Positions 29,113 to 42,295 of a stretch of 64,000 nucleotides of DNA are shown here, piece after piece. Source of the DNA: Motacilla alba alba (lineage: Eukaryota; Chordata; Aves; Passeriformes; Motacillidae); NCBI RefSeq assembly GCF_015832195.1, contig NC_052019.1, forward strand, positions 44,209,016 to 44,273,015. The letters run 5' to 3'. A program made the position numbers and the translations under genes. The notes beneath the pieces are model-generated. The model was not told the origin of the DNA and did no database searches. It was given only the letters and a program-made list of their open reading frames with translations. Every line of letters starts with the position of its first letter. The first letter of the stretch is position 1.

Positions 29113-30990
29113 ACCCACCCACACACTTTAATGCACTTGTGTACAGCTGACAGAAGGCTGGAAAACTCTTCCAGAAGGCAGGCAGGGTGAAACATCCGAG
29201 CTTGAAAGCAGCAGTGAAACAAGCCCCAGATATCTTTCAGACTAATATTATTCTTTCAGTAGGTGTGGTGGCAGAGAGGGATCACCATGTTTTCCAAGTG
29301 CTGCTCTGGAAGCTATGCCAGACATCTTCAACACAGTAATCTCAGGATATGGGACTGACTCAGACTCCTGAATGCTGGACAAAGAGGGCAACAGGACCCC
29401 AGAGGTGAAAATGAGCAAGGATCAGATGAATCACCTCACTGTGTAACTCCTCCTCCTGCGTGACTCTCCTCTAGTGGACACGCTATCAGCGAGAATCAGC
29501 TAGTGCTGGTTTCTTGCTAGACCTTCTGCAAACCTGTCAGCCAGCACTGACAGCTGCAGCCCACATGGTACCCTGGAGCAAGGCAGGGACCCTGGAACTG
29601 CAAAGTAGCCAAGAGCACCTCATGTTTAGCCCTTCTGCTTGAAGGAGCCCTGCTACAAAGACCCTTCCCCTGCCACAAGCGTCAGGGTGGGAATCAAGAT
29701 GCTTGAGATCTGTGCTGGGGTACTGCAAGCAGCCACAGTAGCACAACACCACAGCAGCAATACAAGTTCAGCACTGCATGCCTGCAAAGAAATACTGCTG
29801 ATAATTAGCACTGAAAACACTACTATAAACAACTGCACTACTTGTGTCACTAGTGCTATCCCCAGTTTGGGGCAGGTTGAAGATGGGCATTAATAAAATC
29901 ATCTTGTAGCTCCCATGGTCCTTCAGGTTTATGCCCAAGCAAGCCAGGAGTTAAACATTAAAATTATAGTATACTTTTCACACCTGAAATATTTTTCATC
30001 AGTATCAGAGTGCCCAGATAATTTATATATCACAAATATGATTTGGCAGGATTAAATTTGAAAATGATCTATCAAGGATTTGTTATTGGAAGGGAAAACA
30101 TTTGCAGCATACAACAGACCAACAGAAGAAAAGCCTGATTGCTGTGATGAATAATGCATATTGCCCATGGTACTAATTAACCTTATACTCCAGTAAGATA
30201 TTATGGAACAATAAGGCTAATCTGATTGTGGCCTGACACTCTTCCCAATGGCATCTGGAAATCAGTCTTTGAAACATGTAAAATTTGAATTTGTTAAACC
30301 AGAAGCCATTGCTGAATAAACTTTCAGGACTATTTTTGTTTCTCTATGTCCACAGCCCACACTGTTTTCATGCACGTACGCAGCGCAGAACACTGAAGGT
30401 GACTCCACGACCAGAGATGCTCTAGCTTGGCTTTCCATGGGCCCTCACCCACCTGCCAGCAGCACACAAGCAATAACAGGGGGCCTCCCACTAAATCCCA
30501 CAATGCGCACTCAGTCCTACAGACAGAACTGCAGTGCGACTCTTGGGCTGCCTCCGCTTCTTGCCAACCTGAGTGGCAAAATACTTACAGTAAGCTCAGT
30601 GAAAATGAACACTACAACTTTAGGCTGGTGCTTTTATGACTCCAACCTAAGAGTAAATGCCTTCACTTGAAAAAAATCATTCTAGTTTGGGCTGGTTTTT
30701 CTTTTCTTGTAAAATACTAATTTTTCTTCTTAGCACAGAGCTACATGTGGTATTAAACAGAGATGCCACATTAGAGGCATCATGTTTTTAGTGGTGTGCA
30801 CAGTGCCCACAAAGTACAGCAAAACAACTTGCACGTACCTGAATGGCTGAAGACAAAGGAGGAGTCATGCACAGGTATCTTGATAAAAACTTTTTGTGTC
30901 AGTTTACAGAGTCATAGAATCAAGTTGCCAGACAACACTGGCCAGTGTTTTACACACCAAGGTCTGACCTAGCATGGCCTTCTATTGGGA

Positions 30991-31062
30991 AAAAAAGACA
31001 ACAAAAAACTAAATCTACAACAAAAGAAAAAAATACCCAAACCAAACAAACAAAACAGGAGA
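30991..31062. repeat. A-rich tract
   Basis: Repeated caaa/aaac words and A runs over about 70 bp. It could be an old degraded A-tail or simple low-complexity DNA. Confidence 0.75.
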
Positions 31063-33934
31063 AAAGAAGAGGCCACCAAATCAAACAGTCCCACAATATT
31101 TCAGAAGGGCAGGATTTGGCAGGGAGCACTTCCCCCCATCTACCAGGGCACTTAACATGCTGCATCAGAGCCAGTGCGTGACCCAATGCCTTCACCATCA
31201 GGATGACACAACTCGTCAATGCCATTAGCCACGGTCAGAGCTCTGTCAATAACAGACTCACACAACGATTTCACTAGACCCCGAGCACCAGATTTCCAGC
31301 TGGCAGCCATCCCACATACCCCAGCAAAAACACACCAGGACTGACTGCTGAGTACTGTGTTACTGATGCATCCAGGAGACAAGAGCCTGAAGACATCAAC
31401 GATGAGGCTGCCAGGTGCAGAGCTCTTGCTCAGTTGAGCACACAGCAGCACCTTGGGGAAGGCTTCCTATGATGCACCATGTCCTGCAGTCAGGCTCAAG
31501 GGCTGCTATACCATTTTAAACTAATTACAGTGAGAAGTGACTCAAAAGTTCTTCCTTACTCTGTTCAATGGAGAAGAGTGCAGAAACAGGTGGATGAATG
31601 TTAGCCTGTGTCCCCCTGCATTACACGAGAAAAAGACAACACAAAATGCCAGAAACTGATATTTGGGAATTTTGGAGGAGATCAGGATCAGACCTCTTGC
31701 AGACAAATAGATCTGAGTTATACCAATTATCATGAACTAAATTTCCTTCCTATAGGCTGTGTTCTGCTGGCAGTCAGTACAACACTTGATAAATATATAG
31801 GCCAGGAAATAATTTAGTTAACATATCATAAAGGATTATCATCTCCCTCCCACCAAAATCAATGATAAAATCCCCACTGACTAAAAAATGCAAAAGATCA
31901 CACTGCAATTCATTTCTGCCAGGAAACCTGCAGCCAGATGTATCAGTCTGGCAGCACTACCCTGCAGCAAGGTCTCTCAGTGTTATTTCTGCCAGGCTCA
32001 CTAGTGCAGGCACATCAGGATGGTTTCTTTCTCTCTCTAGTACTAGCTAGACTCTCAATCTGGACCAAAATGCCTTTGCACATGAATGATCAATTAAGTC
32101 TCTCGAGCATAAGCTTGTCTCCACATCTGCCTGTGTGGGCCCACGCTGCCCTGACCCAAGCCATATCTGTAGGCATTACCCCCATCTAAATTCCCTGCTG
32201 ACGGCTTTGTTGAAGGATGCTGCTGCTGTCACAACACAAGAGCAGGTCCTAGCTGCTGTGACACTTCATTTGTCTGGGCAGCAGCAGTGCCTGGAAGGAT
32301 GACTGCCCTGTTTTAGTGGAAGTATGCAAGATAATCAAGGCCAGCTAAGCAAACTAGTTTTGACACATTAAATCATGCTTGAACTGTGAAAGCAAAGAAA
32401 AATAATGTAAAAGCTCTTGGAAAAAAATTACAAATAAATAAATAATATGGGCCAGTCTTGTGCCCAGGGAGGGGAGAAAAGCTTTTATCTAAGCCTGACT
32501 GAGGGCTTCAGGTAGGCAGAGAGGGAAAGATTATTTTCCAAGACAGACACCTGCCTTTTTCTTCATAGGTTTGTAGCATTTCACTTCTATAAAGAGTCCC
32601 TTGTTGATCATCTGCTCTGGCAGTAAAAGAGCATCAGGTGCTCGAGCAAAAAGCAGACCCAAAATCAGGTAGGACAGGAAGAGTAAAATCACATCACCTG
32701 TCTGCTTACCCCTTACCAGCACACTCATGCGCCTACAAATGCCCTGACCAAAATCTGCTTTGGTACTGGAGGGTCCCATGATTATTTTGGCTACAGTACT
32801 CTGTGAGCCTTAAGCTATTTTTGCCTCAAATTCCCTCTGCAGGCACTTTGCTCTAGACATTGCAGCCTGCAATGACAACACTCAATCTGCTGCAAGTCAA
32901 CCATTGCAATGCAGGAAATCCCAGCAGCACAGGGTCACAGGGCATCTGTGGACCTTGGCAATTATATATGGCATCTCCCCATCATCCTGGACTTCTTCCT
33001 CCCTGCTGTGAATTTCTTCCAGTAATTAACATGCCCAATTGCCTTGGATTTATACTAATAAAACACTGGCTCCTGTCCCAAGATTCCAACATTGCTGTCG
33101 CTTCTTGAACCTGCCAGAGCCCCAGTGGTAATGAAGTCCACAGTCCTAGCTCTGTTACTGCCTGGGTTGCAAGCTATCTCAGAAGCAGTTTGGAGCTGGG
33201 AAGCTGCAGCCCGCAGGTTGCTTCCACCAAATTACAAATTAGCACATTCCCCATGCTCTGCAGTAATTAAAAATCTTCCTTTCCACGCAGCTTTTGAAGG
33301 CAACACTGTGACCTCTGTCACCATTGCAATGGGATGACAGACTGTCCAAGGCAGTGTAAGCCCTCGAATGCGTTATTTGTGGAATTAGTACGGTACCAGA
33401 GCGACTCCTCAGCCCAGGCAGGAGACAGGGATTTCACCTGGGTAGCAACCATCACTTGGAGTTCAACAAAGATCATGTTGGCTCCCTAGGCAGGCTCCCT
33501 TCATTCGAGTAATACCAGTCACACACATGCAGAGGGACTGGACAGTCTGCTGGGGCAGGGGATGCTTTTTTTTATATATGCAGAGGGTCTGGTAGTCAAT
33601 AATGCTGATGTTTTGGCAGTGAAATGGGCCCTTGGGCAGAGATGGATTCTTTGGCATGGCTGCCACACTAGGCAGAGCCTCTAGGTGATGTGAGAGTCCT
33701 GTTCAGAAAATGCACCTCCAGGCCAAGTGTTTTTTTGAAAGAAAGCATCTAACTGAGGCAAGCTTTTTGAAATGACAATTTCTGTTCAAATTCCATCTCT
33801 AGAGTAATGTTAATTTCACTGTTATTTCCCAATGAATCCTCCTGGAGAGGATGATCTTAAAAGGGCTTTAGGTTAGTCTATGGGCATAAAAAGAGCACAT
33901 GAGATCAAGCTGACACCCAAAATCCTGGTTCAGG

Positions 33935-34050
33935 TTCTAGTCTCTGGATGTCACTGAATAACTCAGTCCCCAGCCCAAGGCTGTTGTTTGTAAAACTGGG
34001 AATAGTGACCTGACCTACTTCATGAAGTGGGTAGTTCAGGATCCAACAGA
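33935..34050 (+). mobile_element. MIR-like SINE 3' part
   Basis: The order tgtcactgaataactcagt, tgtttgtaaaactgggaata, then tgacctacttcatgaagtgg follows the MIR 3' half (gcaagtcacttaacctctc, catctgtaaaatggggata, cctacctcatagggttg). Several indels are needed, so confidence is moderate. Confidence 0.55.
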
Positions 34051-36782
34051 GGAAAGCCCTTCACATGACCTGGAAGCGGTTTTAATAGTCTGCATTAACT
34101 ATTTCTTTCCTCACACTGAAACACTCACTTCTCAAGTGGCAGCTAAAGTACTCATAAGCTAGTCAAAGCCTACTGCGAGGACTTGGTTCAGGATACCCCT
34201 CCAAGCGTCACTGCAAGAATGGGTCACATCTCAAGTCAGCACTACCCCGAGTGCCACACTGATCAGACAAACCTGTCAGAGAGGCTGAGCCCACCACCAT
34301 CACTGCCACAGTGGGCTCTGTGAGGACCACGAAGACGCAGATGAAGATGCTCTGCTGATGTGTATCCTCTCCCACCCATCCTGCTTCCAGGAATATAACT
34401 GTGGGTGGCATGAGAAGGCATGCAGGCAGGGATAGTCTTCTTTCAACCCTCCCAGCCAGGGAGTTTGTCCTGATACTGCCACTTACCTGCAGCTCTTAAA
34501 GCCTGAGTTTTCAGGAGAAGGGTAGTACAATTTTTCTTGGCATTAAACTGATTGACTGTCATTTACAGTGAGAAGAAAGTTGTCACCTTAAATCCCAGTT
34601 CTTCAAACTTCAGCTGCATTTTTAAGGACATAAATCTATTAAGACAGGTGTACGAAAGTAATAAGGGACATCCACAAGCCTTGAATTGCCTCTTTTGTCT
34701 TGTTCTTTTTTTTTTTTCTCTAATCTGTTTTGTGTATACATTTTGGGGTTTATGTAACACCTACCCCTCTGAATTTGCTCCAGTACTAAAAACCTCTTAA
34801 CCACCCTGAGGGAAATAAAAAATGGAAGCTCATCAGAACCATGTTCAATACAATCTGTGTTGTTCATACATACAATTCTGTCTATACTAGATTAACATCT
34901 TCAGTGACAGAAAATGAACAATCTTCCAGCAAAATAAACAGGTATCTCTTTTATCATGAAGAGCAGATTCAACTCTTTCTACAGACATATCTATTACAGT
35001 TTCATTGCTCTTACTTAATTTTACTGAACACTTACCTTGTAAAGGATACAAGTTTATTCAGCTAAAGAAAAAAAAAAAAAAATATAAACTGTGAATCTGT
35101 CCATACAAGGCACAATTGTAGCCTGCTTTTGTGAAGCCTAGATTTCAACCTCAATTTTAACCCAGAGCAAGTGAAAATGGTCAAGATGTAAAGCATGCAG
35201 AGAGGAAAGCTTATTATTGAAATGTCAACACATCATTAACTACTGCTAAGTGTTTCTAAACGAGAAATACAAAACTGAAAACCCAAATTATGAGTAAAAC
35301 AATAGTACCACTTCATTTTAATATCCCATATAAATTAGGTGGAATGAGGGTTCTGGCAAACGAGCTCTAGCAGGCCCTTGGCAGTTCAAGTGGTTGCAGC
35401 GACCCTTCTGTTACAGATCACCATCTAGGGAGAGTGCCCCCAGGCCAGGACATCAAGACAAGCACTCCACTGATCACATCAGTCATGGGCAAACTATCCA
35501 GTTTTAGAGAGCCAGCAGCAGCTTCCAGCACTGGGGCAGAGTGGGCAGCTGGGGACAGCTGTATCTTAAATCAAGGCAATTAAATTCACTGCATTGCCAA
35601 CAAGCATTCATGCACTTTATCCTTAGTGGTTTTCCAGAGTCCTTAATTGTTTCAAAAAACCACAATTAATAAGTGAGCTGTTTCCAAGCCATTCAAAGTC
35701 AAAGCTGGCAATCAAAGGAATCTAACCACACCATGGCCAACATTCCTTTTGTCCTGCAACACCTCTGCCATCCCATAATTTAACAAATTCCCTAATCTAC
35801 CAATGGATACAGTATCTTCAAGAATGATAAAACCAAACAAAGGCACCACTCAAGTAAATATCATTTGTTATCTAGGACCAGACTAAAAAGCATACCCTAA
35901 GATCTGTCCCAAAATATCTTATGGTTAAGAAGCAAACATGACCTTCACAGTTTACACTGCTGAAGCCATTTCCAAACCTTATTTTGTTTGCACTGCTCAA
36001 TCTGTACTTTGTGAAGGGAATAAAGTACTTCTTAACTGTCCTTCTGAAAGGTGACTGCACAGCAGCCAGACTGCAAAGAACAGGAAGGTTAAGTTGGTCA
36101 AAGCAGCAGCCTAAAAGCATCACTGCAGAACAAGGAAAAGATCTTCAGTCCTTGGGGTTATGAGTATACAAGGCAGTGCAGAAAGTTACAGCTCATTAGT
36201 AAAACATAAACTATTGCACATAGATGGACACTGTGCCTCCTATAATAAGGAGGGCAAATATACCCACACAAAACAAAACAAAGAGAGCAATGTTTAATCA
36301 GTCCTGCTGCAATACAATTTTGATCTGTGCAAAACATTTCCCTGCTCTCGTTAATTATTTCAGCTGCAGAACAAAACATCTAAATATATACATGCACACA
36401 TCTCTCTACAGAATAAAACCCATTCTCCCTTCAGTGACAACTGCATTTTGCATTCAAGTAACTTTCTTCACATTTGAAAAGAGAATACACACTGTGTGGC
36501 CAAAAATTCAGCTATTCTGACAATAGCTGGGTTTGTGACTAATTAAAATTAACTAGGTACTTCAGCTCATAATTATATAAACACCTAGCATGCTATATTC
36601 CCAGCCAATTTGGTTTTAATCAGAAAAATGCACAAGAAGTATGAATGATGGGCAAAGAACTCCCTGGAGGGGCAACTGTATTTCCAGATTCAGTATTCTC
36701 CATATACCAAATATTTCCATCACTGTTTTTCTCGCCATGTAATCACCTCCCAGTAGAACAATTAAAAAGAGATTTTTTTAAA

Positions 36783-36798
36783 TTTTTTTTTTTTTTTT
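36783..36798. repeat. Poly(T) tract, 16 bp
   Basis: Sixteen T, preceded by a shorter T run. Confidence 0.9.
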
Positions 36799-37901
36799 AA
36801 TATCCCCGGACTTTGCTTGCTTTCCACTCCCCTATGAAGGTAAAAGCACACTTGCCTTATCCACCTGAGTCCCAGCTGGGAAGTCTCCCACAAGACAGGC
36901 AGGATTTAGCAGTATGCTGCCTTTCTAGCATAGGTAACAAGGAGGAGGGGGGGAGAGAGAGAATTCAGCCAACACGAGGCAGAGAGGCAGGCAAGTTGTG
37001 GAATGGACTGAAGAAAAGTTGCCCCCTACTGCAGCTATAACAGTCATAAAAATGGAAACGGTGCTCTGGAGCAAAAGACCAAGTTTCAAAATGAGATTAC
37101 CTGTGCAGCAGCATGTTTCCATTTCTAGAAAGAAGGAGACAGGGAAGGCAATGGCTGCACTGTTGTCCTGCACTGTGTCACCTGAGAAAACCATACATCA
37201 TATGCAAATACACAGGGTTTTCTTTATTGTGGTATCAGCTATCTGTTTTATTCACACGTCAGGCCTCTGGGATGGCTGCTGTGCAGGCTCAGAAACACAA
37301 GAGTTGTAAAGCATGGCTCTGCCATCACTCCATTTTAAGTCCTCAGTTGTCTCCCAGCCCTCCACAGATGGTACCTTCTGCTCCTCAGCAGCCGAGGGTC
37401 ACTACCTCTGCCTGCTGGCTCCTGCACAGCTGTAAATAAATAATTGCCTCTGAGTATCCTTCGAGTGGCTCATCAAGGGATGGCAATCACTGCTCTGGGA
37501 AAGTGCCTTCAAATAGTCTGCACTGATTGCTCTGCTTTTGGAGGAAGATGAGTAGTTCTGCTTCACCCCCAATCAGCCAGCAACAAAATCATCCAGGAAC
37601 TGATTCAGCAGGTAAACTTCTATACTACATAAGCTAGATGTCAATTAGTTTTAATTAAGTCCAAAATAAATGACCTGTGAACACAACATTTTTCTGCAGC
37701 CCTTGTTTTCTGCAAGAAACTCATTTCTCTTGGCAAGGGCTCAGCTGAATCACAACACAAGTAATGAACAATCAGCAAAAATAAATATGGTTTTGTAAAT
37801 GCATTGAGGTATGTTCAGCAAAGTTGATTAAGGGAAAAATAATCAAACAAACATCAATATTTAAGACAGCAGAAGGGCTTGAACATTCTAGAGGTGTTTT
37901 A

Positions 37902-37902
<1 letters not shown>

Positions 37903-37933
<31 letters not shown>
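37903..37933. repeat. Poly(A) tract, 31 bp
   Basis: Thirty-one consecutive A. No retroelement was recognised on either side. Confidence 0.95.
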
Positions 37934-37936
<3 letters not shown>

Positions 37937-40090
37937 AGGTATTTTTTCTGGCAGCAGCTCCTTTCCAAAACCACAAACTATACCCTAACCCATCTTTCCT
38001 CCAGCTCTCCCTCAGAAGACAGCAAGGGTGAAGGAAGATATCACTGAGTTTTCCTCCATTATTTTGTCCACCTCTAACATCTGTAAGCTTGTCTATACCT
38101 GCTAGCTAGCTAAAACCAGCTGTACTCCTTTTGATGTGTCTTCAAGTGGCAGCATGCACAGAGAGTGTCATGACCTCCTGAACTCATTACTCACCTTTTC
38201 ACTTTGGCTCTCCTTCTGTGTAATTTTTCTTTTCTTCCATTTTTTCTTTACTCAAATATTTAATTTATTTGTGCTTCAGCTCTAAAGTCATCTGAAAAAA
38301 AGATCAGGCTCTGCCAAATCAATTACATTTGCAGCCCACTGGGCACTAGCCAGACCTCACCACTGCAAATGTGTTTGGCTCTCATTAGCTTAACATGTCA
38401 ACATCCCCTCTCTTCCAATTGCACAGGCTCAACTGTCTTTAAAGGCATAAAAGTAAGTACTTCTTGCTGCTCACTGAAAACATATTGGGCTGAAGGTGAG
38501 GATGAATACAAAGAGAAGTGCCACAAGGTGCCCTTCTCACAGTATTTATTTCCTACACAAACCCCAGTGGTGAGTGCTGCTATTTACAGTAAGCAACTAA
38601 AACAGAAGTTACAATAAAACTCATCTATGCCAGTGCAGGAAGAAGGAAAGCAGAGATTGGGCGGACTTTTTTTTTTGGTCAAACCCCTAAATGGGTACAG
38701 GGAGAAATGTCAGTGGTGCTAAACCAATTTTTACAGCATTTTAGGATCTGTCCCTCAGCCCTGGTTGAGTACTGCCTGCTAGGGCAGAGACCACCATTAG
38801 GAGACTTGAAACTGGCCAAGCAGACTTGAAAGCAGGCATCTTCCTCAAGGATCCATTCAGAAAGCACCAGATGAACTGAGGCAAAGCCCATAAGCATCAG
38901 TCCTTTAGTGGTACCAAACCACCTCTGGAAACCAGCATAGAAATTCACAGAGCAACTGCTTTAATTTCTCTTATTAACTAGCACAGCAATATATTCTTGT
39001 GAATAATGAACCTTAACACTGGTCCTTTACAAACATGTCCTAACACAGTCACAATTTACCTCTAGCTGTCCTTAGCAGTTGCTGATGAATGTGCCAGCTT
39101 GCCAAAAGAGGTGTAAAATTCCAAATAGTTTGGGTTTTTCACAGTAACTACTTCCTAACTGCCTATAATAATTGACAGAGTGAGCACATTATATAAGGAG
39201 ATTAGACCATGTCATATTTACAACCTCAGAGTCCCCAGTGAGAGAAATTGCTCAGCTGTTACTGTCAGTGCCTTCTTCAAACAGGAACCCTGCTGACAAG
39301 ATGATGAATTCAGAACATCATTGCCAATTAATGATTTGTAGGCAGAAGGGATTTCAATAGTTCCCATATGTTTGTGAGGATGACTGGGATTTACATCACC
39401 TCTCATAAAAGAATGTAGTCTGCTCTGTCCAGACGTGACACCAGAGATTGGAAAATGTCATCTTTGCAGTAGAAATTTTAATAAACAAAGCCAGGCTCTT
39501 CTGTGTTGGAAATGTTTCTCAAAGCATGGTGATGAAAATCCTGCTTACTAAGTGGAAGCAAACTGGGAGACCACTTGCAAGATGCACCCAAGTGATTTAC
39601 AAACCACAGGTCAGAAGTTATTTAGGTGTTTGTGAAAGCTACACAGCAGAGTGCCAAGACCACCACTATGTCAGCCAGGAGCATGGAGTGCATTCCCTTA
39701 GCATCAATCAGACCGTGGAAAAAAAAATTCAGCATTTACAAATACCTAGGACCTTTCTTGGTGTTACTTACTCTGCTCAGGGATGCAAAGTTTAACTTCA
39801 CTGTCCCAGAAGACAATCTCATCTTTCTGAACGTAACAATAACCAAACCAGAAAGTGTTTTACTCACATGGGATATCGACATGAACTCCCATACACGCTG
39901 AATACAGACCTCCTGAACTGCCTAAGGCTGAATGCCTTCTATAAACAGAACATCTTGGAGCCAACCAGCAGGGAAAGCTTAGTACAATGACCTGGGGTAA
40001 ACGCAGGACATCCAAATGGGGCCCTCAAACAGAATTTGCCATAGGTACTCAAGTCCCATTGATTTGGTGATGGAATTTAGGGCTATCCCA

Positions 40091-40091
<1 letters not shown>

Positions 40092-40126
<35 letters not shown>

Positions 40127-40140
40127 AGAAGAAAAAAAAG
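40092..40140. repeat. Poly(A) tract, 33 bp, with GAA-rich tail
   Basis: Thirty-three consecutive A (40092-40124), followed by gaagaagaaaaaaaag. Confidence 0.95.
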
Positions 40141-40522
40141 AATTACTGGTTTTAACACCTCTAGAGCAATAAAGTGATAAAAATCCTATAAGAATCCTTT
40201 TGAGGGTGCAGGCTGCAGTGAGGTAAAGAGCAGTTTATGTGGATATACCTTAGGAACAGAGCAGGGATAAACCACCACAAAGCATCTCTACACTTCCTAA
40301 TTATGATCACAGCCCTGCTTAACATAAATTGAGAGGCCATATACTGTCCTATTAAGAAAAACAAATTAAAAAACCAATCAACCTACACCCAAAACTGGAA
40401 AGCACAGCCTTTAATCACTAAGGTCTTCTGAAAGCACACCCCAGATTGCTATCTCAACACTGCAACCCCTCTACAGGCAGCCCAGCTTCAACGATAGTCT
40501 CAGGTTTCTGGTTTAAATCTGT

Positions 40523-40640
40523 ATTTTTTGGGTTAGGTGGTTTGGTTCATAGTTGGTTTTTTTTTAATAGTGTTTTTTTGTTTGGTTGGGTTTGGGGTTT
40601 TTTTGGGGCTTTTTTTGTTTGGTTGGTTTTTTGTTTGTTT
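40523..40640. repeat. G/T-rich low-complexity tract
   Basis: T runs alternate with G runs on the plus strand, including gggtttggggtttttttgggg split over neighbouring words. Guanine runs could form a quadruplex on the plus strand. Confidence 0.8.
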
Positions 40641-42287
40641 ATGAGACCTCTAAGTGTTCTTTGAGAAATGTAGCATCAGAGGACAGGACTTGAAAGGTGA
40701 CTCACAGAGGACTCCTTTCCTCCAAAAATTCTAGACCTAATACCAAACCAGTGTCTTGTCACTTTGTGACATGGTATTTTCTGCCATAATTATGCAAAAC
40801 CTTGCTCATCTATCGACCAATATCCCTCGTCTGTGGCAGTCTATATTTCCTCAGCTTGGGATAATGTTGATCTTAGCTCCCCCACCGTACAGTATCAAAC
40901 ACAGAGTCAGTGTTTTCTTCCCCCCTAAAAGGAGAATATTATTAGCACAGGAGAAGCAAAACCAAGACAGATTTTGCTGTAATGATTACATCTGTAGAAA
41001 AAGGAGACTGTTCTGGTCAAAAATACCACTCCACATGCTGTTTAGTAGAGGTTTCTCCAACTCAAACATTTCTCTCAAACATTACATTTTCCCTCCATAT
41101 CAACCTTTGAAGAGATTTGAACTCTCTTCAGGGTCACAAGCTTGTGACCGAGGACTAAGGGATCAAGACCACAGTTTGCTGAGGATAGGCACTGATCTAT
41201 TCTTTGTACCGCACTACAAACAATAATCAGTATCTGGAGTGAGGTGAAAAGAAAATGCAACACAGACTTCAGCTGAAGTGGAATTCCCCTGCCTTCCCCA
41301 CAGTATCTATTACAATCCATTATTAAGTGGCTGCAAAGACAAGCCAATTGAGATGGAACTGATAACCAATATATATTAATTTTGCAAAGAGCAAACTGTA
41401 TTGAAATCATTGTTTACCTTCTCTTTTGCAAGCAAATTAGTTTCAGGCTACCTGTTACATATTTACAACAGAAGGGCAAATTTTATAAACAAGCATGTAA
41501 TACAGCAAACCATAAAATGAGATTGTACACTCAGAGTACACTGTTGTTCTTTGTAAGTATTCTTTTTAAGGTCTTGAGTTTTACATCTCTAGATCTCTTG
41601 CACAAGGCCTCTGATGATTCAGGAGACCTGTGCTGACCAGCAATCTGGCAACCTCAGCCAGCTACTTGTGGGAAAACTTCAGCACATATGGAAGCATTTT
41701 TATCAGTGGGACTTTTAGTTTAACTCTGAACAGCTGAGCAGCTTTGTATTAAATTATTTACCAGAGAGGAAAATCAATCAACTCACACCACATCAAATAC
41801 CCAGCCCCCCATAGAGTGATAAAAACAGAAAAACACTCCTCCAAATACAAAACCAAAATGCATCTTCTATAGAGAGATTAACTTCAAACATTCCCTGGTA
41901 CAGTCCAGAAAGAAAAGAAACCAGGCTTCTAAGACCCATAAGGAAACCCTGATACTGAGGAAAAATAACATAAATCTCTAAATAACAGATAAGACTACAA
42001 TTGCCTCATGGACCCAACAGTACAGTGCTCTAAAGGTAATAGAAGAATGCCAGATTCTCCTTGTTGGCAGCTCTATAAGCACCAGCAGCACCTGCACATA
42101 GGTGTCAAGTGCCACAACATCCAGCCCAGATCTCTGTCTTCCCGCTGTAACACTTACTCAAAGGACCTCAGTGGAAGTGAGAACCTGATCCACCACTGTC
42201 AACTCAACCGGGCACAAAAAACATGAAAGAGTAGAAAGCCCAGACTGCACACCACCTTGGAAGCTCAGCACAGCACCCTCCCTGGGA

Positions 42288-42295
42288 ACCCTTAC
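42288..42295 (-). other. EPHA5: EPHA5 exon 3 splice donor
   Basis: On the minus strand the exon ends TGCCAAG and is followed by gtaagggt, a near-consensus donor. It leaves one base (G) of the next codon, consistent with the valine that follows CQ in EPHA5 (family knowledge). Read-through into the intron gives unrelated residues. Confidence 0.93.

Larger units (their letters stand above)
29113..42287 (-). other. EPHA5 intron 3, part proximal to exon 3, no recognised gene
   Basis: No coding sequence was identified between the MIR-like fragment and the exon 3 donor. The stretch holds an A-rich tract (30991-31062) followed by a 99-codon minus-strand frame with several CpGs (31152-31451), a second MIR-like tail (33935-34050), a T run (36783-36798), two long A runs (37903-37933 and 40092-40124) and a G/T-rich tract (40523-40640). 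The rest shows nothing I can assign. Confidence 0.75.

Noticed and set aside
30905..30990. CR1 LINE 3' end in minus orientation
   Set aside because: Only gtcatagaatca matches the typical CR1 terminal repeat. The following sequence does not follow the CR1 3' consensus.
42204..42295. Continuation of the EPHA5 frame past the exon as coding sequence
   Set aside because: A good donor (gtaaggg) sits at the family-conserved boundary, and the residues beyond it do not resemble any Eph receptor.
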